NCBI GenBank assembly: GCA_963806495.1
Contig: CAWDYA010000008.1
Span: forward strand, 558,001-622,000
Direction of reading: 5' to 3'
DNA from: CAWDYA01 sp963806495
GTDB lineage: Bacteria > Acidobacteriota > Polarisedimenticolia > JACPZX01 > DASXTC01
DNA: 64,000 nt
How positions within the stretch are numbered: position 1 is the stretch's first letter; each line of letters begins with the position of its first letter. Shown here in pieces: positions 9,095 through 17,142 of the stretch. The notes beneath the pieces are model-generated. The model worked only from the letters and a program-made list of their open reading frames with translations. It did no database searches and had not been told where the DNA came from. The position numbers were made by a program, and so were the translations under genes.

Positions 9095-9753
9095 ACTCCG
9101 GTCAGCCGTCTCTTCCAGACGTCGGAGAGCAGCGGGCATCGCGCGAGCCGCTCCGCCGTCCCCGGATCGCCGGCCCTGTCCCGGTAGGTCTGCAGCGCGC
9201 GAGCCACGGTCCAGTCCGGCTCCGGTCTGTCCTCCAGGACCACGAAGTTGCTTCGTTCGACGTGTCCCTCGGTCAGCACGCGCAGATACCAACCCGACCG
9301 TCCCGTGGCCCCGATCCGCTCCGCGATGTCGGGCACCTTCAGCCGCCGCGCCATCTTCCATCCCGCGAGCCGGGGCATCGTGACCTGGACGCGCGACTCG
9401 CCCACCTGGTAGATGTCGCCGATGCACACGCCCGACTCGGTCAGACGCGAGACGGTGAAGTTCTCGCCGAAAGCGCCGTACTTGAGGAACGGCATCGAGA
9501 GCTCCTCCCGCCAGGCCGCGTAGTGGTCCGCGGGCAGGGCCAGCACCGCACGGTCGGGACCGCCGTGCTCCCGGGTGTCGGCCTGGCCGTCGCCGGTCAG
9601 GCCCGAGGCCGCGAGGAATACCGGCCCCTCGACCGGAGTCTTGACGATCGCCGAGCGCCACGGCTGCTCCGCCGGGTCGGCGGCGCCCTCCGTGCCGTGG
9701 TCGCGCGGCATGCCGACGTTCAGGGACATGAGCAGGGGGGCCTTGATGGCCAT
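9091..9753 (-). CDS. MOSC-domain protein, YiiM-like
   Basis: A 220-residue MOSC protein (molybdenum cofactor sulfurase C-terminal fold) of the YiiM type. It shows GDGQADTREHGGPDRAVLAL near residue 53 and KYGAFGENFTV near residue 90. YiiM-like proteins reduce N-hydroxylated compounds with a molybdenum cofactor. The segment that usually reads PRxPCxKL is MPRLAGWKMARRL here, so the conserved cysteine is a glycine; this may change cofactor binding. The gene starts 34 bases from the insertion sequence that sits in its upstream region, so the element may have displaced or supplied its promoter. It converges with the haemoglobin gene. Confidence 0.8.
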   Translation of the reverse strand: MAIKAPLLMSLNVGMPRDHGTEGAADPAEQPWRSAIVKTPVEGPVFLAASGLTGDGQADTREHGGPDRAVLALPADHYAAWREELSMPFLKYGAFGENFTVSRLTESGVCIGDIYQVGESRVQVTMPRLAGWKMARRLKVPDIAERIGATGRSGWYLRVLTEGHVERSNFVVLEDRPEPDWTVARALQTYRDRAGDPGTAERLARCPLLSDVWKRRLTGV

Positions 9754-9777
9754 GGTGCCTCCTCAGCGTGCATTCCG

Positions 9778-9786
9778 CACTTCATA
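9778..9786. repeat. Left 9-bp target site duplication
   Basis: CACTTCATA lies directly outside the left inverted repeat of the insertion sequence and is repeated exactly on the right side at 11089-11097. A 9-bp duplication is typical of IS1-like elements, among others. Confidence 0.85.
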
Positions 9787-9812
9787 GGAAAATGCCCCCC
9801 ATGGGTGTGAAG
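9787..9812 (+). repeat. Left terminal inverted repeat
   Basis: Twenty-six bases beginning GGAAAATGCCCCCC. The reverse complement of 11063-11088 matches with one difference, at position 19. It marks the left end of the insertion sequence. Confidence 0.9.
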
Positions 9813-10020
9813 CGATGTGATCGGGTGTATGGGGCGGATGTGTCCGGTCTGTCCGCCGGCGGACAGGGGCCCGTGGGCTGTTGATCGGGCAAGCCCTGTC
9901 TCACGAATGACTTGGTGCTGTGCCGGGGCTCGCTGTCCTTTGGCACGTTCCTTTCTATGCCCACCGGCGTCGTGCGCCTGCGCTCCCGCAGGCGCCCCTT
10001 TCGCCGGAGGTACCTCCCCG

Positions 10021-11148
10021 ATGGCCTTCACTCCTCCCTTCTGCCCCCGCCGTGGCTGCCCCTTCAACCAACGACGCCAGCGAGGCTTCGCCCGTCGACA
10101 CGGTGTGTACCGCTCCGCGTCCTTTCCCAGGCCTCTCGTCCGGTATCGCTGCCGCTCGTGCCGACTCACCTTCTCGCTGATGACCTTCCGCTACGCCTAC
10201 CGGCAGAAAAAACCCCACGTCGACGCCCGTCTCCTGCATCTTCTCTGCAACGGCGTCAGTCTGCGCGGGGCCGCCCGGCTGCTCGGCGTCAATCGCAAGA
10301 CCGTCTCGCGCAAGCTCGCCCGGCTCGGACATCACGCCCTTCGCCAGCAGCGCGCGGTGATGCGCCGGCATGGTCTGCGCGGTCATTTCCAGCTCGACGA
10401 GCTGGAGACCTTCGAGTCGAACCGCTACCAGCCCGTCACCGTGCCCATCCTGATCGACAAGCACTCCTACTTCATCGCCTCGCTGGCCACCGCCCCGCTG
10501 CGCCGGCGCGGCCGCATGACCGCGCGCCAGAAGGCCCGCCGCGCCGCCTTCGAAAAGCTCCACGGCCGACGCCCCTCCCACTCCGACCTCGCCGTGCGCC
10601 GCTGTCTGGCCGTCCTGAGCCGTCACGCCGCCGGCGACGTCCCGCTCGACTCGGACCGCAAACCCTCCTACCATCGCATCGCCCGGCGGCTGCTCGGCGA
10701 CCGGCTCCACCACACGACCTTCGACGCCACCGCACGGCGCGACCGCGCCAACCCGCTGTTCCCCATCAACCACACCAATGCCATGGCGCGCTATGGCCTC
10801 GCCCGCCTGCGCCGACGCACCTGGTGCGTCTCCCGACGACGCGCCTGGCTCGAGCGGGCCCTTCACGCCTGGGCCGGATGGTTCAACTTCTGCCGCGGCG
10901 TCACCATCACCGCCACCGCCAGCCCCGCCGAAGCCCTCGGCCTGGCCCAGAGAAAACTCTCCCTCGCTGAATGGCTCCGGTGGCGCCACCACGGGCACAA
11001 CGCCGGACGCATCCTCCCCAGGCCTCTCGACAGGCCTCTCATGACGGCCTCAGTCCATACCCCTTCACAACCATGGGGGGCATTTTCCCACTTCATACAG
11101 GGTCCGCCACGGCACGTCAAGTGGACTCTCCCACCACGTGCACCTTGA
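10021..11148 (+). CDS. Transposase (zinc ribbon, HTH, DDE-type), open at its 3' end
   Basis: About 375 residues from the ATG at 10021, chosen because GGAGG lies ten bases upstream; the frame is open back to 9817 without recognisable sequence. The N-terminus is a zinc ribbon (CPRRGC, then RYRCRSCRLTFS). A helix-turn-helix follows (GVSLRGAARLLGVNRKTVSRKL, about residues 80-101), then a probable DDE core with FQLDELETFE and VPILIDKHSYF; I could not assign the full triad. The C-terminus is WAGWFNFCRGVTIT plus a basic tail. The frame has no stop inside the element: it runs through the right inverted repeat and ends at 11148 in flanking DNA, overlapping the pyruvate kinase end on the other strand. 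Confidence 0.85.
   Translation: MAFTPPFCPRRGCPFNQRRQRGFARRHGVYRSASFPRPLVRYRCRSCRLTFSLMTFRYAYRQKKPHVDARLLHLLCNGVSLRGAARLLGVNRKTVSRKLARLGHHALRQQRAVMRRHGLRGHFQLDELETFESNRYQPVTVPILIDKHSYFIASLATAPLRRRGRMTARQKARRAAFEKLHGRRPSHSDLAVRRCLAVLSRHAAGDVPLDSDRKPSYHRIARRLLGDRLHHTTFDATARRDRANPLFPINHTNAMARYGLARLRRRTWCVSRRRAWLERALHAWAGWFNFCRGVTITATASPAEALGLAQRKLSLAEWLRWRHHGHNAGRILPRPLDRPLMTASVHTPSQPWGAFSHFIQGPPRHVKWTLPPRAP
11063..11088 (-). repeat. Right terminal inverted repeat
   Basis: Twenty-six bases ending in GGCATTTTCC, the inverted copy of 9787-9812. It lies inside the transposase reading frame. Confidence 0.9.
11089..11097. repeat. Right 9-bp target site duplication
   Basis: CACTTCATA, identical to 9778-9786, directly outside the right inverted repeat. 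Confidence 0.85.
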
Positions 11149-12604
11149 CCAGGTTTGTTCTGCCGGTGCCACCAGGCGGATAACCCATGACGAACACGAC
11201 CCAATCGCCGTCACGCGCCAGGCCCACGTCGCGGATCGCCCGGTCGGCCCGGGCCGCGAGGCGCGAGAGCCGGTCGCTCGGGCCGAGCTGGAACGGTGTC
11301 AGACCCCAGACGAGCGAGAGACGGCGGACCACCTCCTCTTCCGGTGAAAACGCCACGACCGGCACGCCGGGCCGACGGCGTGCGAGCCTGAGGGCGGTGG
11401 CGCCCGAGCGTGTGAACGCCACGATCGCCGCCGCTTCCAGCTCCACGCCCAGCATGGTGGCGGCCCGGCTGACGGCATTCTGGGGATCGGCCTTCTCTTC
11501 GTCGACGGCTCGCCGGCGCTCAAAGGCCGGGGGACCGGCCGCCTCGGACTCCGTCTCCCGGACGATCCGGTCCATCATCCGCACGGCGTCCACCGGGTAG
11601 CGGCCGGCCGCGGTCTCGGCGGAGAGCATGACGGCATCGGTGCCATCGAGGACCGCGTTGGCCACGTCGGACGCCTCGGCGCGCGTCGGCCGGGATCGCC
11701 GGGTCATCGATTCGAGCATCTGCGTGGCGGTGATGACCGGCCGTCCCGCCCGGTTGGCCTCGCGGATGATCCTCTTCTGCACCATCGGCACCCGTTCGGG
11801 GGCGATCTCCACCCCCAGGTCTCCGCGGGCCACCATGACCCCGCCGCTGGCTTCGAGGATCCCGTCAAGCTCGTCGAGCGCCTGCGGCTTTTCCAGCTTG
11901 GCGATCAGCGGCGGATGGTTGCGCGCGAAAGGAGCATGCCGTGGGACCCTCCGACCGTCCGACGGGCGTCCGAGCAACCTGCTCACCAGACGTTCCGCGC
12001 CTTTCACGTCCGCGGCGCGTCGAACGAACGATAGTGCCACCAGGTCGACCCCCTGCTCGAGGGCGAAGGCGAGGTCGTCGCGGTCCTTCCTCGTGAGCGC
12101 TGGGGCCGAGAGGGGCACACCGGGCAGGTTGATCCCTTTGTGCTCCCCGAGGTCGCCGCCCTCCAGAACGCGGCAGCGCACCGCTTCGCGCGTGACGTGG
12201 GTCACTTCCAGCCGGAGGCGGCCGTCGTCGAGAAGGACGCGCTGGCCCGGCTCGAGGTCGGAGGCGAGCCCGGGATAGGTCGTGCCGATCGCCTCCGGAT
12301 CGCGCGGCCTGCTCCGGGGAGAGAGGCTTACCTCCTCGCCTCGTCGCAGACGGCGCCGCGCCACGGGCACGGTGGCCGTGCGGATCTTCGGGCCGGCCAG
12401 GTCGGCGAGGATGCCGATCGGCCGTCCCACCGCGCGCGCCACTTCGCGCACGAGGCGGATCGCGCGGGCGTGCTCGGCATGATCGCCGTGGCTGAAGTTC
12501 AGCCGGGCGACGTTCATGCCGGCACGCGCCATCGCGAGCAGGTCGGTTCGGCTCCGACACGCCGGGCCAAGGGTGCAGACGATCTTGACCCGGCGTGCCG
12601 TCAC
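11117..12604 (-). CDS. pyk: Pyruvate kinase
   Basis: About 495 residues from a GTG at 12604 that overlaps the tricorn stop (GTGA). It converts phosphoenolpyruvate and ADP to pyruvate and ATP in glycolysis. Landmarks in order are RRVKIVCTLGPACRS at the N-terminus, NVARLNFSHGDH, LADLAGPKIRT, the catalytic-lysine segment LIAKLEKPQALDEL, GGVMVARGDLGVEI and ITATQMLESM. The C-terminal regulatory domain carries AAIVAFTRSGATA and the ending NLVKVHVVG. The B domain has a short basic insertion near LGRPSDGRRVPRHAPFARNH before the catalytic lysine. Its 3' end lies 28 bases from the insertion sequence. Confidence 0.97.
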   Translation of the reverse strand: MTARRVKIVCTLGPACRSRTDLLAMARAGMNVARLNFSHGDHAEHARAIRLVREVARAVGRPIGILADLAGPKIRTATVPVARRRLRRGEEVSLSPRSRPRDPEAIGTTYPGLASDLEPGQRVLLDDGRLRLEVTHVTREAVRCRVLEGGDLGEHKGINLPGVPLSAPALTRKDRDDLAFALEQGVDLVALSFVRRAADVKGAERLVSRLLGRPSDGRRVPRHAPFARNHPPLIAKLEKPQALDELDGILEASGGVMVARGDLGVEIAPERVPMVQKRIIREANRAGRPVITATQMLESMTRRSRPTRAEASDVANAVLDGTDAVMLSAETAAGRYPVDAVRMMDRIVRETESEAAGPPAFERRRAVDEEKADPQNAVSRAATMLGVELEAAAIVAFTRSGATALRLARRRPGVPVVAFSPEEEVVRRLSLVWGLTPFQLGPSDRLSRLAARADRAIRDVGLARDGDWVVFVMGYPPGGTGRTNLVKVHVVGEST

Positions 12605-15600
12605 TTCTGGACCTTGTACGGCGGCCGCTTCGGCTTCTTCGGCGGGTTCGCCTTGAGCTGTTCGAGCTCGTACTGGATCGCCTTCTCGAGCTGCGGATCC
12701 TTCCCCGCCGCCATCTCGTCGGGAGCGTTCTCCACCACGATGTCGGGGTCGACGCCATGGTTCTCGATGACCCACTGCTCGGTGCGCGGGTTCCACATGC
12801 CGAAGTCGGGCATGGTGACCACGCCTCCGTCGACCAGCGGCAGCGAGTGGCTGATGCCGACCAGCCCACCCCACGTCCGCTTGCCGATGACGGGGCCCAG
12901 CTTGGCGAGCTGGAAGTAATACGGGAAGGCATCGCCGCCCGACCCCGCGTACTCGTTCACCAGGATGCACTTCGGCCCGTCGATCGCGCCCGCCGGCGTG
13001 CGGAATCCGTTGCCGTCGCGGTTGGACCAGTAGGCGACGGATGTGCGGCGCAGCAGGTCGATGAAGAAGTGCGGGATGAATCCCCCGCCGTTGAACCGCT
13101 CGTCCACGATGAGGCCGTCCTTGTCCACCTGCGGCCAGTACCGCTTGGTGAACTCCTGCATGCCGGCGAACGCCGTGTTGGGCACGTGGATGTAGCCGAT
13201 ACGGCCCCCGGTGGCCTCGTCGACCTTCTTCCGGTTGGCCTCGACCCAGGCCGTGTATCGCAGTGAACCCTCGCTGGAGATCGGCTCCACGGTGTAGGTG
13301 CGCGCGTTCGGGTCGTCGGGGGTGCTACCCACCTTGATGGTGGTCTGCTTGCCGTTGGTGCCGACGAACGCAGCGTAGACATTGGTCGGCGACTTGACCG
13401 GCTCTCCGTTCACGGCGAGAAGGTAGTCCCCTTCCCTGACGTCGATCCCGGGGACGCCCAGCGGAGCCTCGGTGGACGAGTTCCAGTCACGTTCGCGGTA
13501 GATCGTCTCGAAACGGTAGAGCCCGCTCTTCGGGTCCACCTCGTAGTCGGCACCGAGAAGACCGACACCCACGGCAGGCACATCGGGGTAGTCGCCGCCG
13601 CCGACGTACGTGTGCGACGTCGACAGCTCGCCGATGAGCTCGCCGAGGATGTAGTTGAGATCGGCGCGGTGCGCGACGTACGGGATGAGCTGCCGGTACC
13701 GCTCCCCCACCGCCTTCCAGTCGAGCCCGCCCATTCCGGGGTCGTAATAGAAGTCGCGCTCGAGCCGCCACGCCTCGTTGAACATCTGCATCCATTCCTC
13801 GGGCGGGTCGACGGTGGCCATCAGGGAGCCGGACTCGATCTTCCCGTCGCCGACCTTCTTGCCGTCCTTCGCGTCGATGATCCCGAAGGCGTCCCCGGCG
13901 TGGTAGAGGACCTTGGAGCCGTCCTTCGAAGCCGCGTAGCCGGGCTGGACGCCACCGATGATCGTCTTGACCTTGCGCTCCTTCAGGTCGAACATCTGGA
14001 TGGAGGCCGTGGCGGGTGCCCCCGGCCTCGGCGCGTCCAGCTCCAGGAAGATCAGCTTGTCCTTGGCCACGGTGAGCGCCCGGTAGCGGCTCGGCGGGAC
14101 GGGGATCTCGGCGAGACGTCGACCGAGGCCGTCCAGATCGATCTTGATCGGCTCGGGCTCCTTCGCTTCGTCCTTCTTCTCGTTCTTCTCCTTGTCTCCC
14201 TCGTCCCCCTTGGCCTCTCCCTTCCTGGCCTCGTCCTTCTTCTCGTCGCCCTTCTTCTCCTCTCCCACCGGCTCCTCGTCGCTCTCGGGCGGCAAGGGCG
14301 ACATGACGTCCTTGCGCAGGGACGCGGCGTAGATCTTGTCGGTCTGGGTGAAATGCATGTCGATCTCGAACGCGCCGAACTCGGGATTGAGCGTCCGGCT
14401 GGAGATGAAATAGAGGTACTTCCCGTCGGGATCGAACGCGGGGTTGAAGTCGTTGGTCATACCATCGGAGACCTGGGTGGCCTTGCCGGAATCGAGTGAG
14501 TAGAGCATCACCGCGTTGAACTGGTTCTCCAGCGGCTTCGAGTATGTGATCCACCGCGAGTCGCCCGACCAGACGTAGTCGAAGATCTCTCCGTCCAGCC
14601 CTTTGTCCACCTTGGTGAGCTTGCCGGTCTCGACGTCGCACCACCAGACGGCCATGGTCTTGTCCGAGAAGGCGATCTTCTTCGAATCGGGCGACCAGCG
14701 CGGCGGGTAGCGGAATGTTGCGCCGCCCTTGGTCACCTGGCGGTCCGGCGTCTTGCCGTCGCTGCCCACCACGTGGATCTCGTACTCGCCGCTGGCATCG
14801 GACAGATAGGCCACCCACTTGCCGTCGGGCGACCAGGCCGGGTCGCGCTCGCGGGACCCGGGCGAGCTGGTGAGGTTGCGCACCTGCCCCTTCTCGGCGG
14901 GTACCGTGAAGATGTCGCCGCGCGCGTCGAAGACCGCGCGCTTGGCGGTGGGCGACAGATCCCATCCGCCGATCCACTTCGACACGTTGATGTACTCGGC
15001 GCGGGCATCCGGCTTGTCGTCGGGCACCATCACCTGGATCTTGACCGGCTTGCCGTCAGGGAGATCCATCACGTACAGATAGCCGCCGTTCTCGAACACG
15101 ATCGAATCGCCGCCGAGGCTGGGCCACTTGACATCGTACTCGTCGAACCGGGTTACCTGTGTGTGCTTCTTCGTGTCGAGATCGTAGGCCCAGATGTTGG
15201 CAGTGCGCCCGCCGCGGTCCGAGGTGTAGTAGATCGTACGGCCGTGCCACATCGGCCACTCGTCCGCCCCCTCCCATGTGGTGATCTTTTCCGACTTGTT
15301 CTTCTCCAGATCGTAGGTCCAGATCTCGGGGGCGTTGCCGCCCTTGTAACGCTTCCAGGTGCGATTATCGTAGGACGGAGTCACGAACGCGATCTGCTTG
15401 CCGTCGGGCGAGAAGGACGCGTAGCCGGCCTGCTGCAGCGGGAGCGGCTTCTCGAAGCCGCCCTTGGCTGGGATCCGGAAGAACTGGTTGAACCGGCCGA
15501 TGAACGAGGCGCGCCCGGAGCGCAGCAGGATCGCGGAGCCGTCCGGGTACCACTCGGCCACCTGGTCGCCGAACGGATGCCAGGTGAGGCGGTTCGGCTC

Positions 15601-15903
15601 ACCCCCCTCGATGCCGATGGTGAAGGCATCGAGGTTGCCGTCGTACTGGGCCGTGAAGGCGACCGTCTTCCCGTCGGGCGAGATCTTGGGGAAGAACTCG
15701 ATCCCCTCGTGCGAGGTGAGGCGGCGGGCAAGACCACCCGCGCGCGGGACGGACCAGAGGTCGCCCGCGTAGACGAAGACGATCGTGTCGCCGCTGATGT
15801 CGGGCTGGCGCAGCAGCCGGCACTCCTGGAGCGCCGATGCGGGCGACGCCATCCCCAGTAATGTTACGGCCAGCAGAATGCGCAGAGTGATGGTTCGGGC
15901 CAT
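12601..15903 (-). CDS. Tricorn-type S41 peptidase with beta-propellers and PDZ domain
   Basis: About 1100 residues from the ATG at 15903, which has GGAGG nine bases upstream. A signal peptide (RILLAVTLLGMASPASA) exports it, unlike archaeal tricorn. Then come WD40/PD40-like propeller blades with repeated SPDGK motifs, a lysine- and glutamate-rich linker (about residues 555-610), a helical domain with the catalytic-histidine segment LSTSHTYVGGGDY, a PDZ domain (GVPGIDVREGDYLLAVNGEP), and the S41 core. The core has IVDERFNGGG and the nucleophile motif NEYAGSGGDAF. Family members degrade peptides; here it would act in the periplasm. It overlaps the pyruvate kinase start by four bases, so the two are probably co-translated. 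Confidence 0.95.
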   Translation of the reverse strand: MARTITLRILLAVTLLGMASPASALQECRLLRQPDISGDTIVFVYAGDLWSVPRAGGLARRLTSHEGIEFFPKISPDGKTVAFTAQYDGNLDAFTIGIEGGEPNRLTWHPFGDQVAEWYPDGSAILLRSGRASFIGRFNQFFRIPAKGGFEKPLPLQQAGYASFSPDGKQIAFVTPSYDNRTWKRYKGGNAPEIWTYDLEKNKSEKITTWEGADEWPMWHGRTIYYTSDRGGRTANIWAYDLDTKKHTQVTRFDEYDVKWPSLGGDSIVFENGGYLYVMDLPDGKPVKIQVMVPDDKPDARAEYINVSKWIGGWDLSPTAKRAVFDARGDIFTVPAEKGQVRNLTSSPGSRERDPAWSPDGKWVAYLSDASGEYEIHVVGSDGKTPDRQVTKGGATFRYPPRWSPDSKKIAFSDKTMAVWWCDVETGKLTKVDKGLDGEIFDYVWSGDSRWITYSKPLENQFNAVMLYSLDSGKATQVSDGMTNDFNPAFDPDGKYLYFISSRTLNPEFGAFEIDMHFTQTDKIYAASLRKDVMSPLPPESDEEPVGEEKKGDEKKDEARKGEAKGDEGDKEKNEKKDEAKEPEPIKIDLDGLGRRLAEIPVPPSRYRALTVAKDKLIFLELDAPRPGAPATASIQMFDLKERKVKTIIGGVQPGYAASKDGSKVLYHAGDAFGIIDAKDGKKVGDGKIESGSLMATVDPPEEWMQMFNEAWRLERDFYYDPGMGGLDWKAVGERYRQLIPYVAHRADLNYILGELIGELSTSHTYVGGGDYPDVPAVGVGLLGADYEVDPKSGLYRFETIYRERDWNSSTEAPLGVPGIDVREGDYLLAVNGEPVKSPTNVYAAFVGTNGKQTTIKVGSTPDDPNARTYTVEPISSEGSLRYTAWVEANRKKVDEATGGRIGYIHVPNTAFAGMQEFTKRYWPQVDKDGLIVDERFNGGGFIPHFFIDLLRRTSVAYWSNRDGNGFRTPAGAIDGPKCILVNEYAGSGGDAFPYYFQLAKLGPVIGKRTWGGLVGISHSLPLVDGGVVTMPDFGMWNPRTEQWVIENHGVDPDIVVENAPDEMAAGKDPQLEKAIQYELEQLKANPPKKPKRPPYKVQK

Positions 15904-15996
15904 CGACTGAAACCCTCCTCGAAATGGCTTGGCGGGAAGCGTTGAGCGTTGATTCGAGGATAGGCGCATCCGTCTCGCCGCGTCAACAGCACCCGT

Positions 15997-17142
15997 TCAG
16001 ACCGGTGGGCGGCTCCCTTCTCCGTACCCGGTGAGCTCGACGTACCCTTCCCCGATCTCACGCCCTGACGGAGACTTCGCGGAGACCGCCCCTTCCCAGT
16101 AGACGACCCCGCGGACGAGGCTGCTCCGGTTCTCCTGGTCCGCGACGAGCGGCGCCAGCACGAGATCGATCCCCGCGGACGGGATCGAGACACGCCAGCC
16201 GGCGGGATACACGGCGCCGGTCGTCCCGCTCGTCCATCGTCCCGTCGGCTCCACCGACCATTCTGCGTCAGCAAGCCATGACACCGCTCCGTCGGCTGCC
16301 ACGAGGGTCGCACTGCGCGCGTCGACGGTGCCGTCGGGGCGCCGCAGCGCGTACAGCATCAGGTCGCGCCCGTCTGAGAGCCGGACGCTGAACCAGTCCC
16401 AGCCCACCTGGTCGCCGGCGAGCTGCGAGGTGCCGAACTCCTTGTCCATCCAGCTCACGCCATTGACGTCACAGGTGCGGCCGTCGAGAGACAGCCGGCC
16501 TTCGGTCGCCAGACGGGTGAAGCTGTAGTAGAGGCTCGCTCCCGCCTCGCTGCCTCCCTTGCGGCTGTAACCGCCGGGCCCCTCGAACACCAGGGGCTTG
16601 AGCGGGCGGGTGGTGAGCGCGAACGACATGGCGCGCGCGGCGTCGTTCATGGTGAAGTCGAACGCCCGGCCGTTCCACTTCAGGGTCCATTCGCCGCCGG
16701 TGCCGGGAGGCGGCCGGGTCCAGGCGATGACCGGGTCGGGCTCGGTGCCGAAACCCGCCAGCATCGGCATCTCGCGATACAGCGTCTCCGAGAATCGATG
16801 CGTGCCGCCGGGCAGGTCGGTGATTGCCGCATGTCCCATCAGAAGCCCGGCTGTGGCCCAGGCCGAGTCGAGCTCCGGCCGATCCGTGAGCACCCCGATC
16901 CGGAAGATGGTGAACTGATAGCCGTATGTCCGCTCAGGCTCGCCGGTGCAGGCGAGTCTCCCTGTGAAGTACCACCATTCGTTGCGATAGCCGCGGTGCG
17001 TGTAATGGTCCCTCGGGAAGGACCAGTCGTATCCCGGACGCGCCTCGAGCCAGATACCGCGGGCGGTGGCGCCTCCCACCGGGAGCAGCAGTGCGGCCAT
17101 CATCACGGCGGCGAGGAGACGTGCGGGGCTAGAGATCGTCAC
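15997..17142 (-). CDS. AttH/CrtC-like lipocalin-fold protein
   Basis: A 381-residue protein with a signal peptide (LLAAVMMAALLLPVGGATA). It has the family's opening block, RNEWWYFTGRL near residue 54, then YGYQFTIFRIG, GHAAITDL, and SWMDKEFGTSQLAGDQVGWDWFSVRL in the second half. AttH-like proteins have two lipocalin-like beta-barrels, and relatives include carotenoid 1,2-hydratase. The gene overlaps the FtsX-type permease by 14 bases and is followed upstream by the ATPase. The same trio occurs in the att transport operons of Agrobacterium. It probably receives or carries a hydrophobic substrate handled by the transporter; the substrate is unknown. Confidence 0.85.
   Translation of the reverse strand: MTISSPARLLAAVMMAALLLPVGGATARGIWLEARPGYDWSFPRDHYTHRGYRNEWWYFTGRLACTGEPERTYGYQFTIFRIGVLTDRPELDSAWATAGLLMGHAAITDLPGGTHRFSETLYREMPMLAGFGTEPDPVIAWTRPPPGTGGEWTLKWNGRAFDFTMNDAARAMSFALTTRPLKPLVFEGPGGYSRKGGSEAGASLYYSFTRLATEGRLSLDGRTCDVNGVSWMDKEFGTSQLAGDQVGWDWFSVRLSDGRDLMLYALRRPDGTVDARSATLVAADGAVSWLADAEWSVEPTGRWTSGTTGAVYPAGWRVSIPSAGIDLVLAPLVADQENRSSLVRGVVYWEGAVSAKSPSGREIGEGYVELTGYGEGSRPPV

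Larger units (their letters stand above)
9787..11088 (+). mobile_element. Complete insertion sequence, 1302 bp, with zinc-ribbon/HTH transposase
   Basis: Bounded by 26-bp imperfect terminal inverted repeats (25 of 26 match) and flanked by a 9-bp direct repeat. It carries one transposase gene on the plus strand. It sits between the start of the MOSC gene and the 3' end of pyruvate kinase, so it breaks no gene. The exact duplications and near-perfect ends point to a recent or still-mobile copy. The family is unclear: the InsA-like zinc-ribbon/HTH start and 9-bp duplication suggest IS1 or a relative such as IS1595. Confidence 0.9.

Noticed and set aside
12601..12970. Extended N-terminus for pyruvate kinase
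   Set aside because: The frame is open upstream, but the added sequence is a shadow of the tricorn gene. The GTG at 12604 fits the family start and overlaps the tricorn stop.
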